Position numbers and translations under genes: made by a program. Below, piece after piece: positions 1-9,168 of a DNA stretch of 64,000 bases. The notes under the pieces were generated by a model. That model had not been told where the DNA came from. It did no database searches and worked only from the letters and a program-made list of their open reading frames with translations. Position 1 is the first letter of the stretch. The number at the start of each line of letters is the position of its first letter. Origin of the DNA: UBA3775 sp051877895 (GTDB lineage Bacteria; Bacillota; Clostridia; Lachnospirales; Lachnospiraceae); the NCBI GenBank assembly GCA_051877895.1, contig JBJEJI010000006.1, forward strand, positions 20,225 through 84,224, written 5' to 3'.

Positions 1-10
1 CCTGAAAATA

Positions 11-952
11 TTGATGGTGCTTGGAATTTTGATTCTGATACTGTTGGGTATTGTTCTTTTGGCTCTTATTATTATTCTGGCAATCCCCATAAGGTACAAA
101 GCAAATGTTTGTGCGGAAAACGGACAGGTTTATGTAGAGGCTGCAGTTTCATGGATGAGATTTGTCAGAATACCGGTCAGCTTTAAAAACAATAAAATGG
201 ATTATTCAGTAAGAATTTTTGGAAAACAGATATTTCCAAAAGAGGAAATCGGTGCTAAAGCAACATTTGCTGAAAAGTCCGGCAAGGATTACGAGACTGA
301 TATCAATAATCAGAAAGAAAATTCTTCTCAAGTAAATAATAATGTGCCTGAAGATAACGCATCAATAGTGCAGGATACAATGCAGGATACAATGCAGGAT
401 GAAACCGGGGATTTTGGGAAAAAAGAAGGCTTTGAAGAAACTGCTGAAAAATCCGGTATAAAAGAAGATTTTCTGACAAAGATTGAAAAAATTCTTGAAA
501 AGTTACAATCGGTTTTGAAAATATGTGAACAAGAAAAACAAGAAGTAGATCGTTTCTTCAAGAGAAAGTCTACAAAATATACTCTTGATGTTCTGAAAAA
601 AGATATATTAAAACTTCTTAATCACATAAGACCAAGAAAACTTAGCGGCAATGCAGAATTTGGTTTTGACGATCCTTCGGTTACTGGCTATGTTCTGGCT
701 GCACTTTCTGTGTTTTATGGATTTTATTGTGAAAATCTGGATATAACACCTGATTTCACCGGTAAAGTATTTAACGGAAAATTATTTTTTTCGGGTCGAG
801 TTGTTCTTGGGTATCTTGTGTATATTGTTCTGGATGTTTATTTGCGTAAACAGGTTCGTATGTTTTTGAAAAATGTAATGGGCTTAAAGGATGTTACATT
901 GGAAAATATTGATAATATAAAGAATTGTTTTATATCCGGAGACACTGTATAA
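11..952 (+). CDS. DUF2953 family membrane-anchored protein (YtfI-like), left end possibly cut
   Basis: A hydrophobic N-terminal segment (about residues 3-26) precedes a soluble, charged region, so this is probably a single-span membrane protein with a cytoplasmic or surface domain. The sequence style and its position directly before ytfJ match the Bacillus ytfI-ytfJ pair, where ytfI encodes a DUF2953 protein; the molecular function is not known. Residues about 80-150 are low-complexity and acidic, and contain a short in-frame tandem repeat (QDTM QDTM QD) encoded by a 12-bp DNA repeat at 370-400. The frame is open to the window edge (codons from base 2), with TTG at 11 and ATG at 14 and no visible ribosome binding site, so the true start may lie at 14 or upstream of the window. 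Ends 34 bases before ytfJ, so probably cotranscribed. Confidence 0.7.
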   Translation: MMVLGILILILLGIVLLALIIILAIPIRYKANVCAENGQVYVEAAVSWMRFVRIPVSFKNNKMDYSVRIFGKQIFPKEEIGAKATFAEKSGKDYETDINNQKENSSQVNNNVPEDNASIVQDTMQDTMQDETGDFGKKEGFEETAEKSGIKEDFLTKIEKILEKLQSVLKICEQEKQEVDRFFKRKSTKYTLDVLKKDILKLLNHIRPRKLSGNAEFGFDDPSVTGYVLAALSVFYGFYCENLDITPDFTGKVFNGKLFFSGRVVLGYLVYIVLDVYLRKQVRMFLKNVMGLKDVTLENIDNIKNCFISGDTV

Positions 953-986
953 ATTATATCGTTTCACGGAAGAATGGAGGGAAAAT

Positions 987-1400
987 ATGGCAGCAGCAAA
1001 TTTTAACGAAATGTTAGGTGGTTTATTCAAAGGTATGGAAACCTATATTGATTCCAAAACGGTGGTAGGTGATGCAATAACACTGCCAAACGGAATCATT
1101 CTGATTCCACTTGTGGATGTTACCTTTGGTGTGGGTGGAGGAGCCTTTAATAAAGAAGTCAAGAATAAAGCAGGCGGTGGTCTGGGAGGGAAAATGACTG
1201 CCAACAGTGTAATCATTATTCAAGGTGATGACATCCGCCTTTTGAATATTAAAGAACAGGATGCACTGACAAAATGTGTTGATCTGATTCCTGAGATTAT
1301 TAAAAAAATCAAGAAAATAAAAAATGGCGATAGCCTTGATGAAATTGTCAATGAGGCAGCAAGAGAAGCCGTTAAAGCCCAGTGTGAAGAAAATAATTAG
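987..1400 (+). CDS. ytfJ: Sporulation protein YtfJ/GerW family
   Basis: 137 residues, typical family length. The glycine-rich central part (FGVGGGAF at about residue 46-53, followed by GGGLGGKMT) and the preceding phrase on choosing constants (GDAITLPNGIILIPLVDVTFG) are family hallmarks. In Bacillus GerW is a mother-cell/spore protein needed for normal germination; in Clostridia members are widespread in spore formers, so this gene hints that the host can sporulate. A clear ribosome binding site (GGAGG) lies just before the ATG. Located 34 bases after the DUF2953 gene, the conserved ytfI-ytfJ arrangement. The lysine-rich C-terminal third (KKIKKIKNG) is ordinary for the family. Confidence 0.88.
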   Translation: MAAANFNEMLGGLFKGMETYIDSKTVVGDAITLPNGIILIPLVDVTFGVGGGAFNKEVKNKAGGGLGGKMTANSVIIIQGDDIRLLNIKEQDALTKCVDLIPEIIKKIKKIKNGDSLDEIVNEAAREAVKAQCEENN

Positions 1401-1521
1401 AGGTATGAGATATGTATATTAGTTTTGTTGGAATTTTGAACGCAATTTTAAGAAATTTTTTTATATTTTTATAATGAAATAATCCTGCTAAAAAAATATG
1501 ACGGATTTCGTAAAAATATAC

Positions 1522-1550
1522 TTGCATTTATGGGGTATTTCTGTTAGAAT
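1522..1550 (+). promoter_or_regulatory. Sigma-A promoter of rpmB
   Basis: TTGCAT at 1522-1527, a 17-bp spacer and TAGAAT at 1545-1550. It precedes rpmB by about 50 bases, the only gene in reach. Confidence 0.7.
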
Positions 1551-1603
1551 ACCAATGTTTAGGTCTAAAAGGACTATTTTAGCAGTAAGGAGGTGCTTGA
1601 CTG

Positions 1604-1801
1604 ATGGCAAAATGTGATGTTTGTGGTAAGGGCGCACTTTTCGGAAGACAGATTAGTATTACAAGAAGTCAGGTTTCCGGTAGAGCAAACAGAGAATGGA
1701 AATCAAACGTAAAGTCCGTTAAGGTTAAAGTTAACGGAGGAACAAAGAAGATGCACGTATGTACATCTTGCTTAAGATCCGGTAAGGTTGAAAGAGCGTA
1801 G
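1604..1801 (+). CDS. rpmB: 50S ribosomal protein L28
   Basis: 65-residue ribosomal protein L28 of the large subunit. It starts with MAKCDVCGKG and has two CxxC pairs (C4/C7 and C53/C56), so it is the zinc-ribbon (C+) version of L28 rather than the zinc-independent one made by some bacteria under zinc limitation. The central basic region (R15 to K49) fits rRNA binding. It starts at ATG behind a strong AAGGAGGTG ribosome binding site. It has its own promoter and a strong terminator, so it is monocistronic, as in many Firmicutes, where rpmB is divergent from or next to yloU-yloV. Confidence 0.97.
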   Translation: MAKCDVCGKGALFGRQISITRSQVSGRANREWKSNVKSVKVKVNGGTKKMHVCTSCLRSGKVERA

Positions 1802-1825
1802 TGATTTGTATTACGAAACGAATAT

Positions 1826-1863
1826 GGGTGTCGTTACATTCGTGAAGCGACACCCTTTTTTTC
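1826..1863 (+). terminator. Intrinsic terminator of rpmB
   Basis: An 8-bp perfect stem (GGGTGTCG 1826-1833 with CGACACCC 1848-1855) is followed by a run of eight T (1855-1863 region). Confidence 0.9.
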
Positions 1864-1865
1864 AT

Positions 1866-2006
1866 TTATGGTTTGCAGAACAGGTTATAACCTAAAATCA
1901 GACACAGAGCAATAACAAAAAGTCCAAGCAGTATGTTTCTGATTAACAGCATTAAAATCATACCTACGGCAATCCATAGTAGTATAAAACCTAACATTTT
2001 ACGCAT
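1866..2006 (-). CDS. 46-residue single-span membrane peptide, unknown
   Basis: Small ORF on the minus strand in the gap between rpmB and yloU. Reading the reverse strand gives MRKMLGFILLWIAVGMILML, then a short polar turn (IRN), a second hydrophobic stretch, and an end in FCKP. The start ATG (2004-2006) has a GAGGA box four bases upstream, and the stop is directly beyond the rpmB terminator. The composition (almost all hydrophobic between two short basic ends) supports a real membrane peptide with one long or two short helices. It is not SpoVM, the 26-residue amphipathic peptide found near rpmB in Bacillus: length and sequence differ. No function can be given. Confidence 0.55.
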   Translation of the reverse strand: MRKMLGFILLWIAVGMILMLLIRNILLGLFVIALCLILGYNLFCKP

Positions 2007-2053
2007 GAATCCTCATTTCTGCGTTATACGCATATATGAAATTTTAAATTTAC

Positions 2054-2082
2054 TTTACTAATTTACTTATGATGGGTATAAT
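2054..2082 (+). promoter_or_regulatory. Sigma-A promoter of yloU-yloV
   Basis: TTTACT at 2054-2059, a 17-bp spacer and a perfect TATAAT at 2077-2082, about 57 bases before the yloU start. Confidence 0.7.
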
Positions 2083-2138
2083 GAATTAAGAACATAAATT
2101 CATTACTGTCATAGTTGTCAGTAGATTGGAGGTTTATT

Positions 2139-2495
2139 ATGGATGGTACTTTAATGAGAAACGTTGGGGAAGTATCTATAGATTCTAATGTAATAGCCAA
2201 ATATGCAGGTTCTGCCGCGATTGAATGCTTTGGTATAGTGGGAATGGCTTCCATTAGTATGAAAGACGGACTTGCCAAATTATTATATAAAGAAAGCCTC
2301 ACACATGGTATTAATGTTGATGTTGTTAATAACGAAATCAATATCAGTTTCCATGTAATAGTTGCTTATGGCGTCAGCATTCAGGCTGTATGCGAAAACC
2401 TTATCCAAAATGTTAAATATAAGGTTGAGGATTTTACAGGGCTTAAAGTAAATAAAATAAACGTTTACGTCGAAGGCGTTCGTATTATTGACTAG
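2139..2495 (+). CDS. yloU: Asp23/YloU family envelope stress protein
   Basis: 118 residues, Asp23/Gls24 (DUF322) family. Family features seen: an early strand-rich part (GEVSIDSNVIAKYAGSAAIE), GIVGMAS, and the C-terminal motif VNKINVYVEGVR. Known members in Firmicutes are abundant cell-envelope-associated or stress proteins; YloU itself is of unclear function but is coupled to the fatty acid kinase gene yloV. The frame is open to a TTG at 2115, but the ribosome binding site TGGAGG (2127-2132) sits correctly for ATG 2139, so that start is chosen. The stop is 18 bases before yloV, forming the conserved two-gene operon. Confidence 0.92.
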   Translation: MDGTLMRNVGEVSIDSNVIAKYAGSAAIECFGIVGMASISMKDGLAKLLYKESLTHGINVDVVNNEINISFHVIVAYGVSIQAVCENLIQNVKYKVEDFTGLKVNKINVYVEGVRIID

Positions 2496-2513
2496 TCATG
2501 GGAGGAAATTAAA

Positions 2514-4187
2514 GTGGCACTGAGTTCTATTGATGCATCACTTCTCAAGAAGCTTTTTCTTTCTGGAGCAAGACGCATTGAAGCAAAAAAAGAGTATATC
2601 AATGAATTAAATGTTTTTCCGGTACCGGATGGTGACACCGGAACAAATATGACACTGACAATTTTGTCTGCTGCAAAGGAAGTTCAGAAACTGGAGGAGC
2701 CGACCATGGCTCAGCTTGCAAAAGCTATTTCCAGCGGTTCCCTTCGCGGAGCCAGGGGTAACTCCGGCGTTATTCTTTCCCAGCTGCTTCGTGGTTTCTG
2801 CAAGGTAATAGCAGAATATGATGAACTTACCATCGAGGTTTTAAGGCAGGCTGCAGGTAAAGCGGTAGAAACAGCATATAAGGCTGTTATGAAACCAAAG
2901 GAAGGAACTATTCTTACTGTGGCAAGAGCCGGCGCTGAAAAGGCAGATGAAATAGCTGATGAGGTTGAAACCCTCGAGCAGTTTGGTGCTTTGATTATAG
3001 AAGCAATGCATATTGCCCTTGAACACACTCCGGAACTTCTTCCTGTTCTTAAAGAAGCAGGTGTTGTGGATTCCGGCGGACAGGGACTTGTGGAAATTCT
3101 TCTTGGCGTAAGAGATGCTTATCTCAATCCTGATGAGGAAATTGTTTTTGAAGCTGTGGGAAGTTCATCTTCATCTTCACAGGCTCCAAGGGGTGCAGCA
3201 AATGATTCTATTTCAACAGCAGATATAAAATTTGGTTATTGTACTGAGTTCATTATTCTTCTTGAAAAAGAGTTTTTAATGCCACAGGAACTTGAATTTA
3301 AGAGTTTTCTTGAATCTATCGGTGATTCAATTGTCTGTGTAGCAGATGATGATGTTGTAAAGGTTCATGTTCATACAAATGACCCGGGACTTGCAATTCA
3401 GAAGGCACTTACCTTTGGTCAGCTTACCAGCATGAAAATAGACAACATGCGTGAAGAACATAATGAAAGAGTGATTCAGGGGGCAAGTGAAGCAGCACAG
3501 ACGAAGGCTCCTGCAACTCCAAAGAAAACTAATGGTTTCATTGCTGTGTCCATCGGTCAGGGTATGAACGATATTTTCAAAGGACTTGGTGTTGACTATA
3601 TTATTGAAGGTGGTCAGACAATGAATCCTAGTACAGAGGATATGCTTACTGCCATTGATGCTGTTAATGCAGATAATGTTTTTATTCTTCCAAATAACAG
3701 TAACATTATTCTTGCTGCATCTCAGGCAAAGGCTCTGACAGAGGATAAGAATGTAATCGTTATTCCATCAAAGACCATTCCTCAGGGTATTTCAGCAATG
3801 ATTAATTTCCTTGACGGTGAATCTCCGGAGGATAATGAGGCTGCAATGACAGAAGGAATGACTTATGTTAAAACCGGTCAGGTAACCTATGCAGTCAGAG
3901 ATACATCCGTTGACGGCTTTGAAATTCATGTAAACGACATTATGGGAATTGGTGATAAAAATATTGTTGCTGTAGGAAGTGATATTACCGAGACAGCACT
4001 TGAAACAATCAGAGTTCTTGCTTCTGACGGAGAGGCAGAACTGGTTTCCATTTACTATGGTGAAGGAATTACTGAAGAAGCAGCCGGTGAACTTGCCGAC
4101 ATGGTTGGTGAGGAATTCGCTGATATGGATATTGAAGTACACGAAGGCGGTCAGCCGGTATACTACTATGTAATTTCGGTTGAATAA
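2514..4187 (+). CDS. fakA: Fatty acid kinase A / YloV, DAK2-domain phosphotransferase
   Basis: 557 residues, the full family length. The N-terminal DhaL/DAK2-like kinase domain (about 8-200) contains the ATP/Mg motif NVFPVPDGDTGTNM (about 29-42) and GSLRGARGNSGVILSQ. The rest holds the middle domain and the C-terminal DegV-like part that contacts the lipid-binding partner. FakA phosphorylates fatty acids bound to FakB, feeding exogenous or recycled fatty acids into phospholipid synthesis. No fakB gene is in the window. Starts at GTG with GGAGG nine bases upstream, 18 bases after yloU. A Ser-rich linker (GSSSSSS) near residue 215 separates domains. A terminator follows immediately. Confidence 0.93.
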   Translation: MALSSIDASLLKKLFLSGARRIEAKKEYINELNVFPVPDGDTGTNMTLTILSAAKEVQKLEEPTMAQLAKAISSGSLRGARGNSGVILSQLLRGFCKVIAEYDELTIEVLRQAAGKAVETAYKAVMKPKEGTILTVARAGAEKADEIADEVETLEQFGALIIEAMHIALEHTPELLPVLKEAGVVDSGGQGLVEILLGVRDAYLNPDEEIVFEAVGSSSSSSQAPRGAANDSISTADIKFGYCTEFIILLEKEFLMPQELEFKSFLESIGDSIVCVADDDVVKVHVHTNDPGLAIQKALTFGQLTSMKIDNMREEHNERVIQGASEAAQTKAPATPKKTNGFIAVSIGQGMNDIFKGLGVDYIIEGGQTMNPSTEDMLTAIDAVNADNVFILPNNSNIILAASQAKALTEDKNVIVIPSKTIPQGISAMINFLDGESPEDNEAAMTEGMTYVKTGQVTYAVRDTSVDGFEIHVNDIMGIGDKNIVAVGSDITETALETIRVLASDGEAELVSIYYGEGITEEAAGELADMVGEEFADMDIEVHEGGQPVYYYVISVE

Positions 4188-4200
4188 TACAGACTTTTAA

Positions 4201-4228
4201 AGACAGCAGGGCTTCTGCTGTCTTTTTT
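4201..4228 (+). terminator. Intrinsic terminator after fakA
   Basis: AGACAGCAG (4201-4209) pairs with CTGCTGTCT (4215-4223) around a 5-base loop, followed by six T. Confidence 0.9.
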
Positions 4229-4266
4229 ATCATATTACGGTTCTAAAATGATGAGAGGAGACAGAC

Positions 4267-6294
4267 ATGCTGGAAAAAATAGATAGTGTTAAAGCCATTA
4301 AGGGTATTGGTGAAAAAACTGCAGCACTGTTTGCTAAACTTGGCATACATAATGTGGGTGATTTACTGTATCATTTTCCGTTTCGCTATGAAAGCTATGC
4401 ATATCCTACTCCAATTTCTTCATGCGTAGAAGGTGAACTGGTCAGTATTGAAGGTGTTATAATTTCTTCTCCAAGATTTTATTCTTCAGGCAAATATAAG
4501 ATTACGGAAGTAATTGTAAAGGACGATACAGAGGCAATTACTTTAAAATGGTATAATTCACCCTATTTGCGAAATGTTTTGAAGTTTGGCGAAAGATTGA
4601 TTTTTAGAGGAAAGGTTCAGACAAAAGGACATAATCGATTTATTGTGCATCCGGAAATATATTCAAAAGAGAAATATATTGTTCTTCTTAAAAGCCTTAG
4701 ACCGGTATATCCTTCCACCGAGGGACTTACTCAGAATGCCATTGCAGGTGCCATTGGCAAAGCTTTAGAAGAAACGCCAATTACGGATTTTGTTCCGGCG
4801 GAAGTCAGAAAAAAATATGGTCTTCTTAGTGAAAGGGAGGCACTTAATACAATTCACTTTCCTAAAAATGAAGAGGTTCTTACTAAAGGTCTTTCAAGAC
4901 TGGTTTTTGATGAATTCTTTGTTTTCCTGCTTAATATGCGAAGACTGAAAAGTAAAACAGAGATTATTAAAAATACAAATGTTATTACAGTCTCAGATAA
5001 GCTTTCCCGGCTAAAAGCTAATCTGGGCTATGAACTTACTGATGACCAGAACAGGGCAGTAGATGAAATACTTGCAGATATGGGTTCCGAGAAAACCATG
5101 CAGAGACTGCTTCAGGGGGATGTTGGCTCAGGAAAGACTGCTGTTGCCCTGCTTTCAATGGGGGCAGTAGCTTTTTCTGAAAAACAGGCTTGTATTATGG
5201 CACCTACAGAAGTTCTTGCAAGACAGCATTATGATTATTTTTCAAAAATATTTAGTTTGTTTAACATCAAAACTGTATTGTTTTGTGGTTCCCAGACAAA
5301 AACTGAAAAGAAAGCTGGTTTAAAGTTAATAGAAAACGGTGAGGCTTTAATCATAGTCGGCACTCATGCAGCCATACAGGAAGGCGTTAGTTTTAAAAAT
5401 CTTGCTCTGGCAGTGGTAGATGAACAACATCGATTTGGTGTAAAGCAAAGAGAAGCAATTACTTTAAAGGGAGATAATCCGCATTTGCTTCTTATGACAG
5501 CAACTCCTATACCAAGAACCTATGCATTGATGCTTTACGGAAATATGGATATATCTGTGCTTGCTCATATGCCTGCAAACCGTAAGCCTATAAAGAACTG
5601 TATTGCAGACAGTTCAATGCGGGATGCTATTGACAGATTTTTATTAAAAGAAATACAAAAGGGGCATCAGGCATATATAATCTGTCCTCTAATAGAGGAA
5701 AGTGAAAAGCAGACTGCGGCTTCTGTAAATACATACTGTTTTGAGCTAAGGGAAAGATTTGGTAATAAGGTTAGAATAGAGTCCCTTCACGGTAAAATTA
5801 AAGCTACAGAAAAGAACAGTATAATGGATAGCTTTGTAAAAGGTGAAATTGATATTCTTATTTCTACTACCGTAATAGAGGTAGGAATCAATGTTCCCAA
5901 TGCTACGGTTATGCTGATTGAAAATGCAGAATGTTTTGGACTTGCACAGCTTCACCAGATAAGAGGACGTGTGGGACGAGGAAGCGAACAATCTTATTGT
6001 ATTTTCATGGCAGGCAGAAATAGTGAAAGTATTAAACAGAGACTTAATATTGTGGGTAATTCCAATGATGGCTTTTATATTGCCAGTCAGGATATGAAAC
6101 TAAGGGGACCGGGAGATTTCTTTGGTGTAAGACAGAGTGGAGACCAGCAGTTTGTATTGGCGGATCCTCTTCGAGATGGGGTAATTTTATCCATGGCATC
6201 AGAGGCTGTGTCTTCTCTTGATGAAAAAGAGCTTGAAAAACTGTTGGAAAAGAGAAATAGCCTTGTAAGTTCTTCTGAACATATGATATACTGA
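4267..6294 (+). CDS. recG: ATP-dependent DNA helicase RecG
   Basis: 675 residues, standard for RecG. An N-terminal wedge/OB region (KAIKGIGEKTAALFAKLGI start, then an OB fold to about 150) is followed by superfamily 2 helicase motifs: Walker A GDVGSGKT (about 284-291), DEQH box (about 385-388), TATPIPRT, and QIRGRVGRG near residue 565. RecG remodels stalled replication forks and Holliday junctions in the cytoplasm. The ATG start has GAGAGGAG upstream. The order yloU-yloV-recG is typical of Firmicutes; the terminator after fakA and the 79-base gap suggest partly separate transcription. Confidence 0.97.
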   Translation: MLEKIDSVKAIKGIGEKTAALFAKLGIHNVGDLLYHFPFRYESYAYPTPISSCVEGELVSIEGVIISSPRFYSSGKYKITEVIVKDDTEAITLKWYNSPYLRNVLKFGERLIFRGKVQTKGHNRFIVHPEIYSKEKYIVLLKSLRPVYPSTEGLTQNAIAGAIGKALEETPITDFVPAEVRKKYGLLSEREALNTIHFPKNEEVLTKGLSRLVFDEFFVFLLNMRRLKSKTEIIKNTNVITVSDKLSRLKANLGYELTDDQNRAVDEILADMGSEKTMQRLLQGDVGSGKTAVALLSMGAVAFSEKQACIMAPTEVLARQHYDYFSKIFSLFNIKTVLFCGSQTKTEKKAGLKLIENGEALIIVGTHAAIQEGVSFKNLALAVVDEQHRFGVKQREAITLKGDNPHLLLMTATPIPRTYALMLYGNMDISVLAHMPANRKPIKNCIADSSMRDAIDRFLLKEIQKGHQAYIICPLIEESEKQTAASVNTYCFELRERFGNKVRIESLHGKIKATEKNSIMDSFVKGEIDILISTTVIEVGINVPNATVMLIENAECFGLAQLHQIRGRVGRGSEQSYCIFMAGRNSESIKQRLNIVGNSNDGFYIASQDMKLRGPGDFFGVRQSGDQQFVLADPLRDGVILSMASEAVSSLDEKELEKLLEKRNSLVSSSEHMIY

Positions 6295-6360
6295 AAAGCA
6301 GTCCATAAGTATTGAACATGATATAGTTGGATGTAATTGGTGTTTAGGGAGAGTTGACGG

Positions 6361-8424
6361 ATGATAGGTCTGATTTACTTCTTGTTATGTATTCTGGTTG
6401 GGTTTACCATTATACATTTGCTTTTTCCGGATATTTATGGGTTCGTTAATAAAACCTATACAGGAAAAAAGCTGGAATTTCCCGCATTCATGCTTGTTTT
6501 TCCTGCAACTGTGACTACCGGAATTCTTTCCATGGTGTGGCCTACTTATTTATTGGCATGTTTGTTCTCGGAAACAGGGAAAGCACTTAGTTATGCAAAT
6601 GCAATTGTAATGCCTGTTGCAATTCTTTTTGTTGTAATGGGTCAGATTCTTATTAATAATAAGCGGAAAGATGTTTTTTCCGGTCTGTTTCGTGGGGGAA
6701 AAGATAAAGATCTGTTTTTTTTCGGATTTGTAACCGCACTTGCTTCATTTATGATGTTCCTTACATTTTATGTGAGTGACGGGAACCTTGGAGTTGGCAT
6801 ATCGGTATTTAGTGATTTTGCTCCTCATATGGGAATGATTCGTTCTTTTTCAAAAGGTAATAATTTCCCAACAGGTTATTCTCATTTTGCGGGAGCGGAT
6901 ATTAAATATCATTTTATGTTCCAGTTTTTTGTTGGAAACCTGGAATACCTGGGATTGCGAATTGACTGGGCATTTAACCTTCCAAGTATTGTATGCTTTG
7001 TTTGCGTGTGTATGCTTTTGTACACATTGGCAGTAAAGCTTTTTGGCAAAAGGTCAGTAGGTATGCTTTCTGTTCTTTTCTTTCTGTTCAGAAGCGGTAG
7101 TGCATTTACTACCTACCTTAGTGAAATTGATGGTAAATTTAAAGATATTATAAAAACTCTTGAAGAAAATACTACTTATATCGGTAAAACTGTTCATGAA
7201 GACTGGGGACTATGGAACTTAAATGTATATGTAAACCAAAGGCATCTGGCTATTGGAATGTGTATATTACTTATTGTACTATTACTAATGCTTGAGCCTG
7301 TATTTTGCTCATTAAAGAGGACTAGCACAAAAATAAAAGAAACAGTTCAGAAAAAGGGGGATTCATTTTTTATTAAAGCAGGCTGCTTTGTCCGTGAACT
7401 TGTTTTCAGGAAAGCCGGCTGGATCATAAAGGATTATAAAACCTGTATCTTCTGTGGCTTACTTCTTGGTTTTGGAGCATTTTTTAACGGAGCCTGTGTT
7501 ATAGCATGTCTGCTTGTGCTTTTTATACTGGCATTTATTACAGACAGAAGATTGGAATATCTGGTCACAGCACTGATTGCAGTTTTCTTCAGTAGTCTTG
7601 AAACCTGGTTTTTTATTGACGGAAGTGTAGTGGAGTTTCGCTGGGAACCGGGATTTCTTGCAGAAGTTAAGACATTTTTTGGTACGATTGATTATTTGAA
7701 TATTTTGTTGGGTATACTTCCGTTTGTGCTCCTTATGGCATTCTTAATGGTTAATGGATACTATAAATGGATACTTGTTGCATTTATTACTCCTATAGTA
7801 TTTGCGGTTACTTTCCAGATGACTGTGGATGTTGCTGTAAACCATAAATATATAATGGTTGGATGTATGCTTGCGGATGTTTTTGCAGCGGCATTTGTTT
7901 ACAGAGTGTTTGCCGGAAAAGGTTTGGCAAATAAGCCGGTAGCAATACTTTTGATTATAATGCTTACCTGCACCGGTGTATACGATTTTAACGTTATGAT
8001 AAAGAAAAATGCACCGGAGAACGACGGTTCTTTACTGTATTCCCTGGAGGATCCGCTCACTGAGTGGATATGTGATAACTCAGATGCCGAAGATATTTTT
8101 CTTACAGACTGGTATTCCCTGAATAATGTTGTGCTTGGGGGAGCAATGCTTTATTACGGTTGGCCTTATTATGCCTGGAGTGCGGGTTATGATACATCAT
8201 ACAGAGAAGCACAGGTAAAACTCATGTATGAGGCAGGTGACAGCCGGACATTGACAGAACTTATTGATCAGAATAATATTCGTTTTATTATAGTTGACAA
8301 TTCAGCAAGACATAATGAAAATTATTATGTACGTGAGGATGTTATTTCAAATACATTTGCCTGTGTGTATTCACAGGGTGAGGGAGAGTGGCAATTAAAT
8401 ATTTATGATACAACTTTAAGATAA
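6361..8424 (+). CDS. Polytopic membrane protein, GT-C-like glycosyltransferase candidate
   Basis: 687 residues with about a dozen hydrophobic segments and a C-terminal soluble part. After the first four segments there is a luminal-type loop with VSDGNLGVGISVFSDFAPH and IKYHFMFQFFVGNLEYLG, a layout that resembles the first extracytoplasmic loop of GT-C transferases using polyprenyl-phosphate sugars. The C-terminal part (about 560-687: EDIFLTDWYSLNNVVLGGA, then YYGWPYYAWSAGYD) has the same theme as the soluble tail of the DUF2298 protein two genes downstream, so the two are probably distant paralogs. Start ATG has GGGAGA eight bases before. 23 bases separate it from the glycosyltransferase. Enzymatic function is inferred, not shown. 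Confidence 0.6.
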   Translation: MIGLIYFLLCILVGFTIIHLLFPDIYGFVNKTYTGKKLEFPAFMLVFPATVTTGILSMVWPTYLLACLFSETGKALSYANAIVMPVAILFVVMGQILINNKRKDVFSGLFRGGKDKDLFFFGFVTALASFMMFLTFYVSDGNLGVGISVFSDFAPHMGMIRSFSKGNNFPTGYSHFAGADIKYHFMFQFFVGNLEYLGLRIDWAFNLPSIVCFVCVCMLLYTLAVKLFGKRSVGMLSVLFFLFRSGSAFTTYLSEIDGKFKDIIKTLEENTTYIGKTVHEDWGLWNLNVYVNQRHLAIGMCILLIVLLLMLEPVFCSLKRTSTKIKETVQKKGDSFFIKAGCFVRELVFRKAGWIIKDYKTCIFCGLLLGFGAFFNGACVIACLLVLFILAFITDRRLEYLVTALIAVFFSSLETWFFIDGSVVEFRWEPGFLAEVKTFFGTIDYLNILLGILPFVLLMAFLMVNGYYKWILVAFITPIVFAVTFQMTVDVAVNHKYIMVGCMLADVFAAAFVYRVFAGKGLANKPVAILLIIMLTCTGVYDFNVMIKKNAPENDGSLLYSLEDPLTEWICDNSDAEDIFLTDWYSLNNVVLGGAMLYYGWPYYAWSAGYDTSYREAQVKLMYEAGDSRTLTELIDQNNIRFIIVDNSARHNENYYVREDVISNTFACVYSQGEGEWQLNIYDTTLR

Positions 8425-8447
8425 GTGGTATCGGACAGGAGGATAGT

Positions 8448-9155
8448 ATGGATAAACTGTATATTGTAATTCCGGCATATAACGAAGAAAGCAATATAAA
8501 AAATGTAGTTGAGGAGTGGTATCCGGTTGTTAAGAAATATGGAAATCAGTCCAGAATGGTGCTTGTAAATGATGGCAGTAAAGATAATACCCTTGCCATA
8601 ATGAATGAATTAAAGGAAAAAATGCCTGAAATTCAAATTATTGACAAGCCAAACGGAGGACATGGATCTTCATTAATCTGTGGTTACAAATATGCTATAG
8701 AACAGGGAGCGGATTATATCTTCCAGACAGATTCTGACGGACAGACCAGAGCTAAAGAATTTGAACCTTTCTGGTGCCAGAGGGAAAATTATTCCATGGT
8801 AATAGGACATCGTAAAGGCAGACAGGATGGGAGTTCCAGAGTGTTTGTTACTAAAACTCTGAGGATGGTAATAAGAGTAGTGTTTGGCGTAAAGGTGACG
8901 GATGCAAACACACCTTACAGACTCATGAAAGCAGATTTCCTCAAGGAATGTCTGGAATTATTCCCGGATGACAACTATAATCTGCCGAATGTAATTATTT
9001 CTGTTGCTGCTGCAAAAAGGCATTATCCGGTTCTGTACAGACGGATAACCTTCAGAAATAGACAGGGTGGTGTCAATTCCATCAATATGAAGAAAATAAT
9101 TAAGATTGGCACAAAAGCCCTGAAGGATTTCAGAGAAATAAACAAAAAGATGTAA
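8448..9155 (+). CDS. Family 2 glycosyltransferase, DPM1/polyprenyl-phosphate sugar synthase type
   Basis: 235 residues; GT2 fold. Motifs: IPAYNEES (about 7-14), VNDGSKDNT (about 39-47), and the metal-binding DSDGQTR (about 93-99). The QGGVNSIN phrase near the C-terminus is typical of dolichol-phosphate mannose synthase-like enzymes. There is no C-terminal membrane segment, so it is the soluble, DPM1-like form that loads a nucleotide sugar onto a polyprenyl phosphate at the membrane's inner face. It lies between two large membrane proteins of GT-C character, which would use the lipid-linked sugar outside. The sugar is unknown. Strong AGGAGG site before the ATG; 13 bases to the next gene. Confidence 0.85.
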   Translation: MDKLYIVIPAYNEESNIKNVVEEWYPVVKKYGNQSRMVLVNDGSKDNTLAIMNELKEKMPEIQIIDKPNGGHGSSLICGYKYAIEQGADYIFQTDSDGQTRAKEFEPFWCQRENYSMVIGHRKGRQDGSSRVFVTKTLRMVIRVVFGVKVTDANTPYRLMKADFLKECLELFPDDNYNLPNVIISVAAAKRHYPVLYRRITFRNRQGGVNSINMKKIIKIGTKALKDFREINKKM

Positions 9156-9168
9156 AGGGGATTAAAAA

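Noticed and set aside
2007..2110. SpoVM peptide near rpmB
   Set aside because: No frame encodes the 26-residue SpoVM sequence; the neighbouring small ORF is unrelated.
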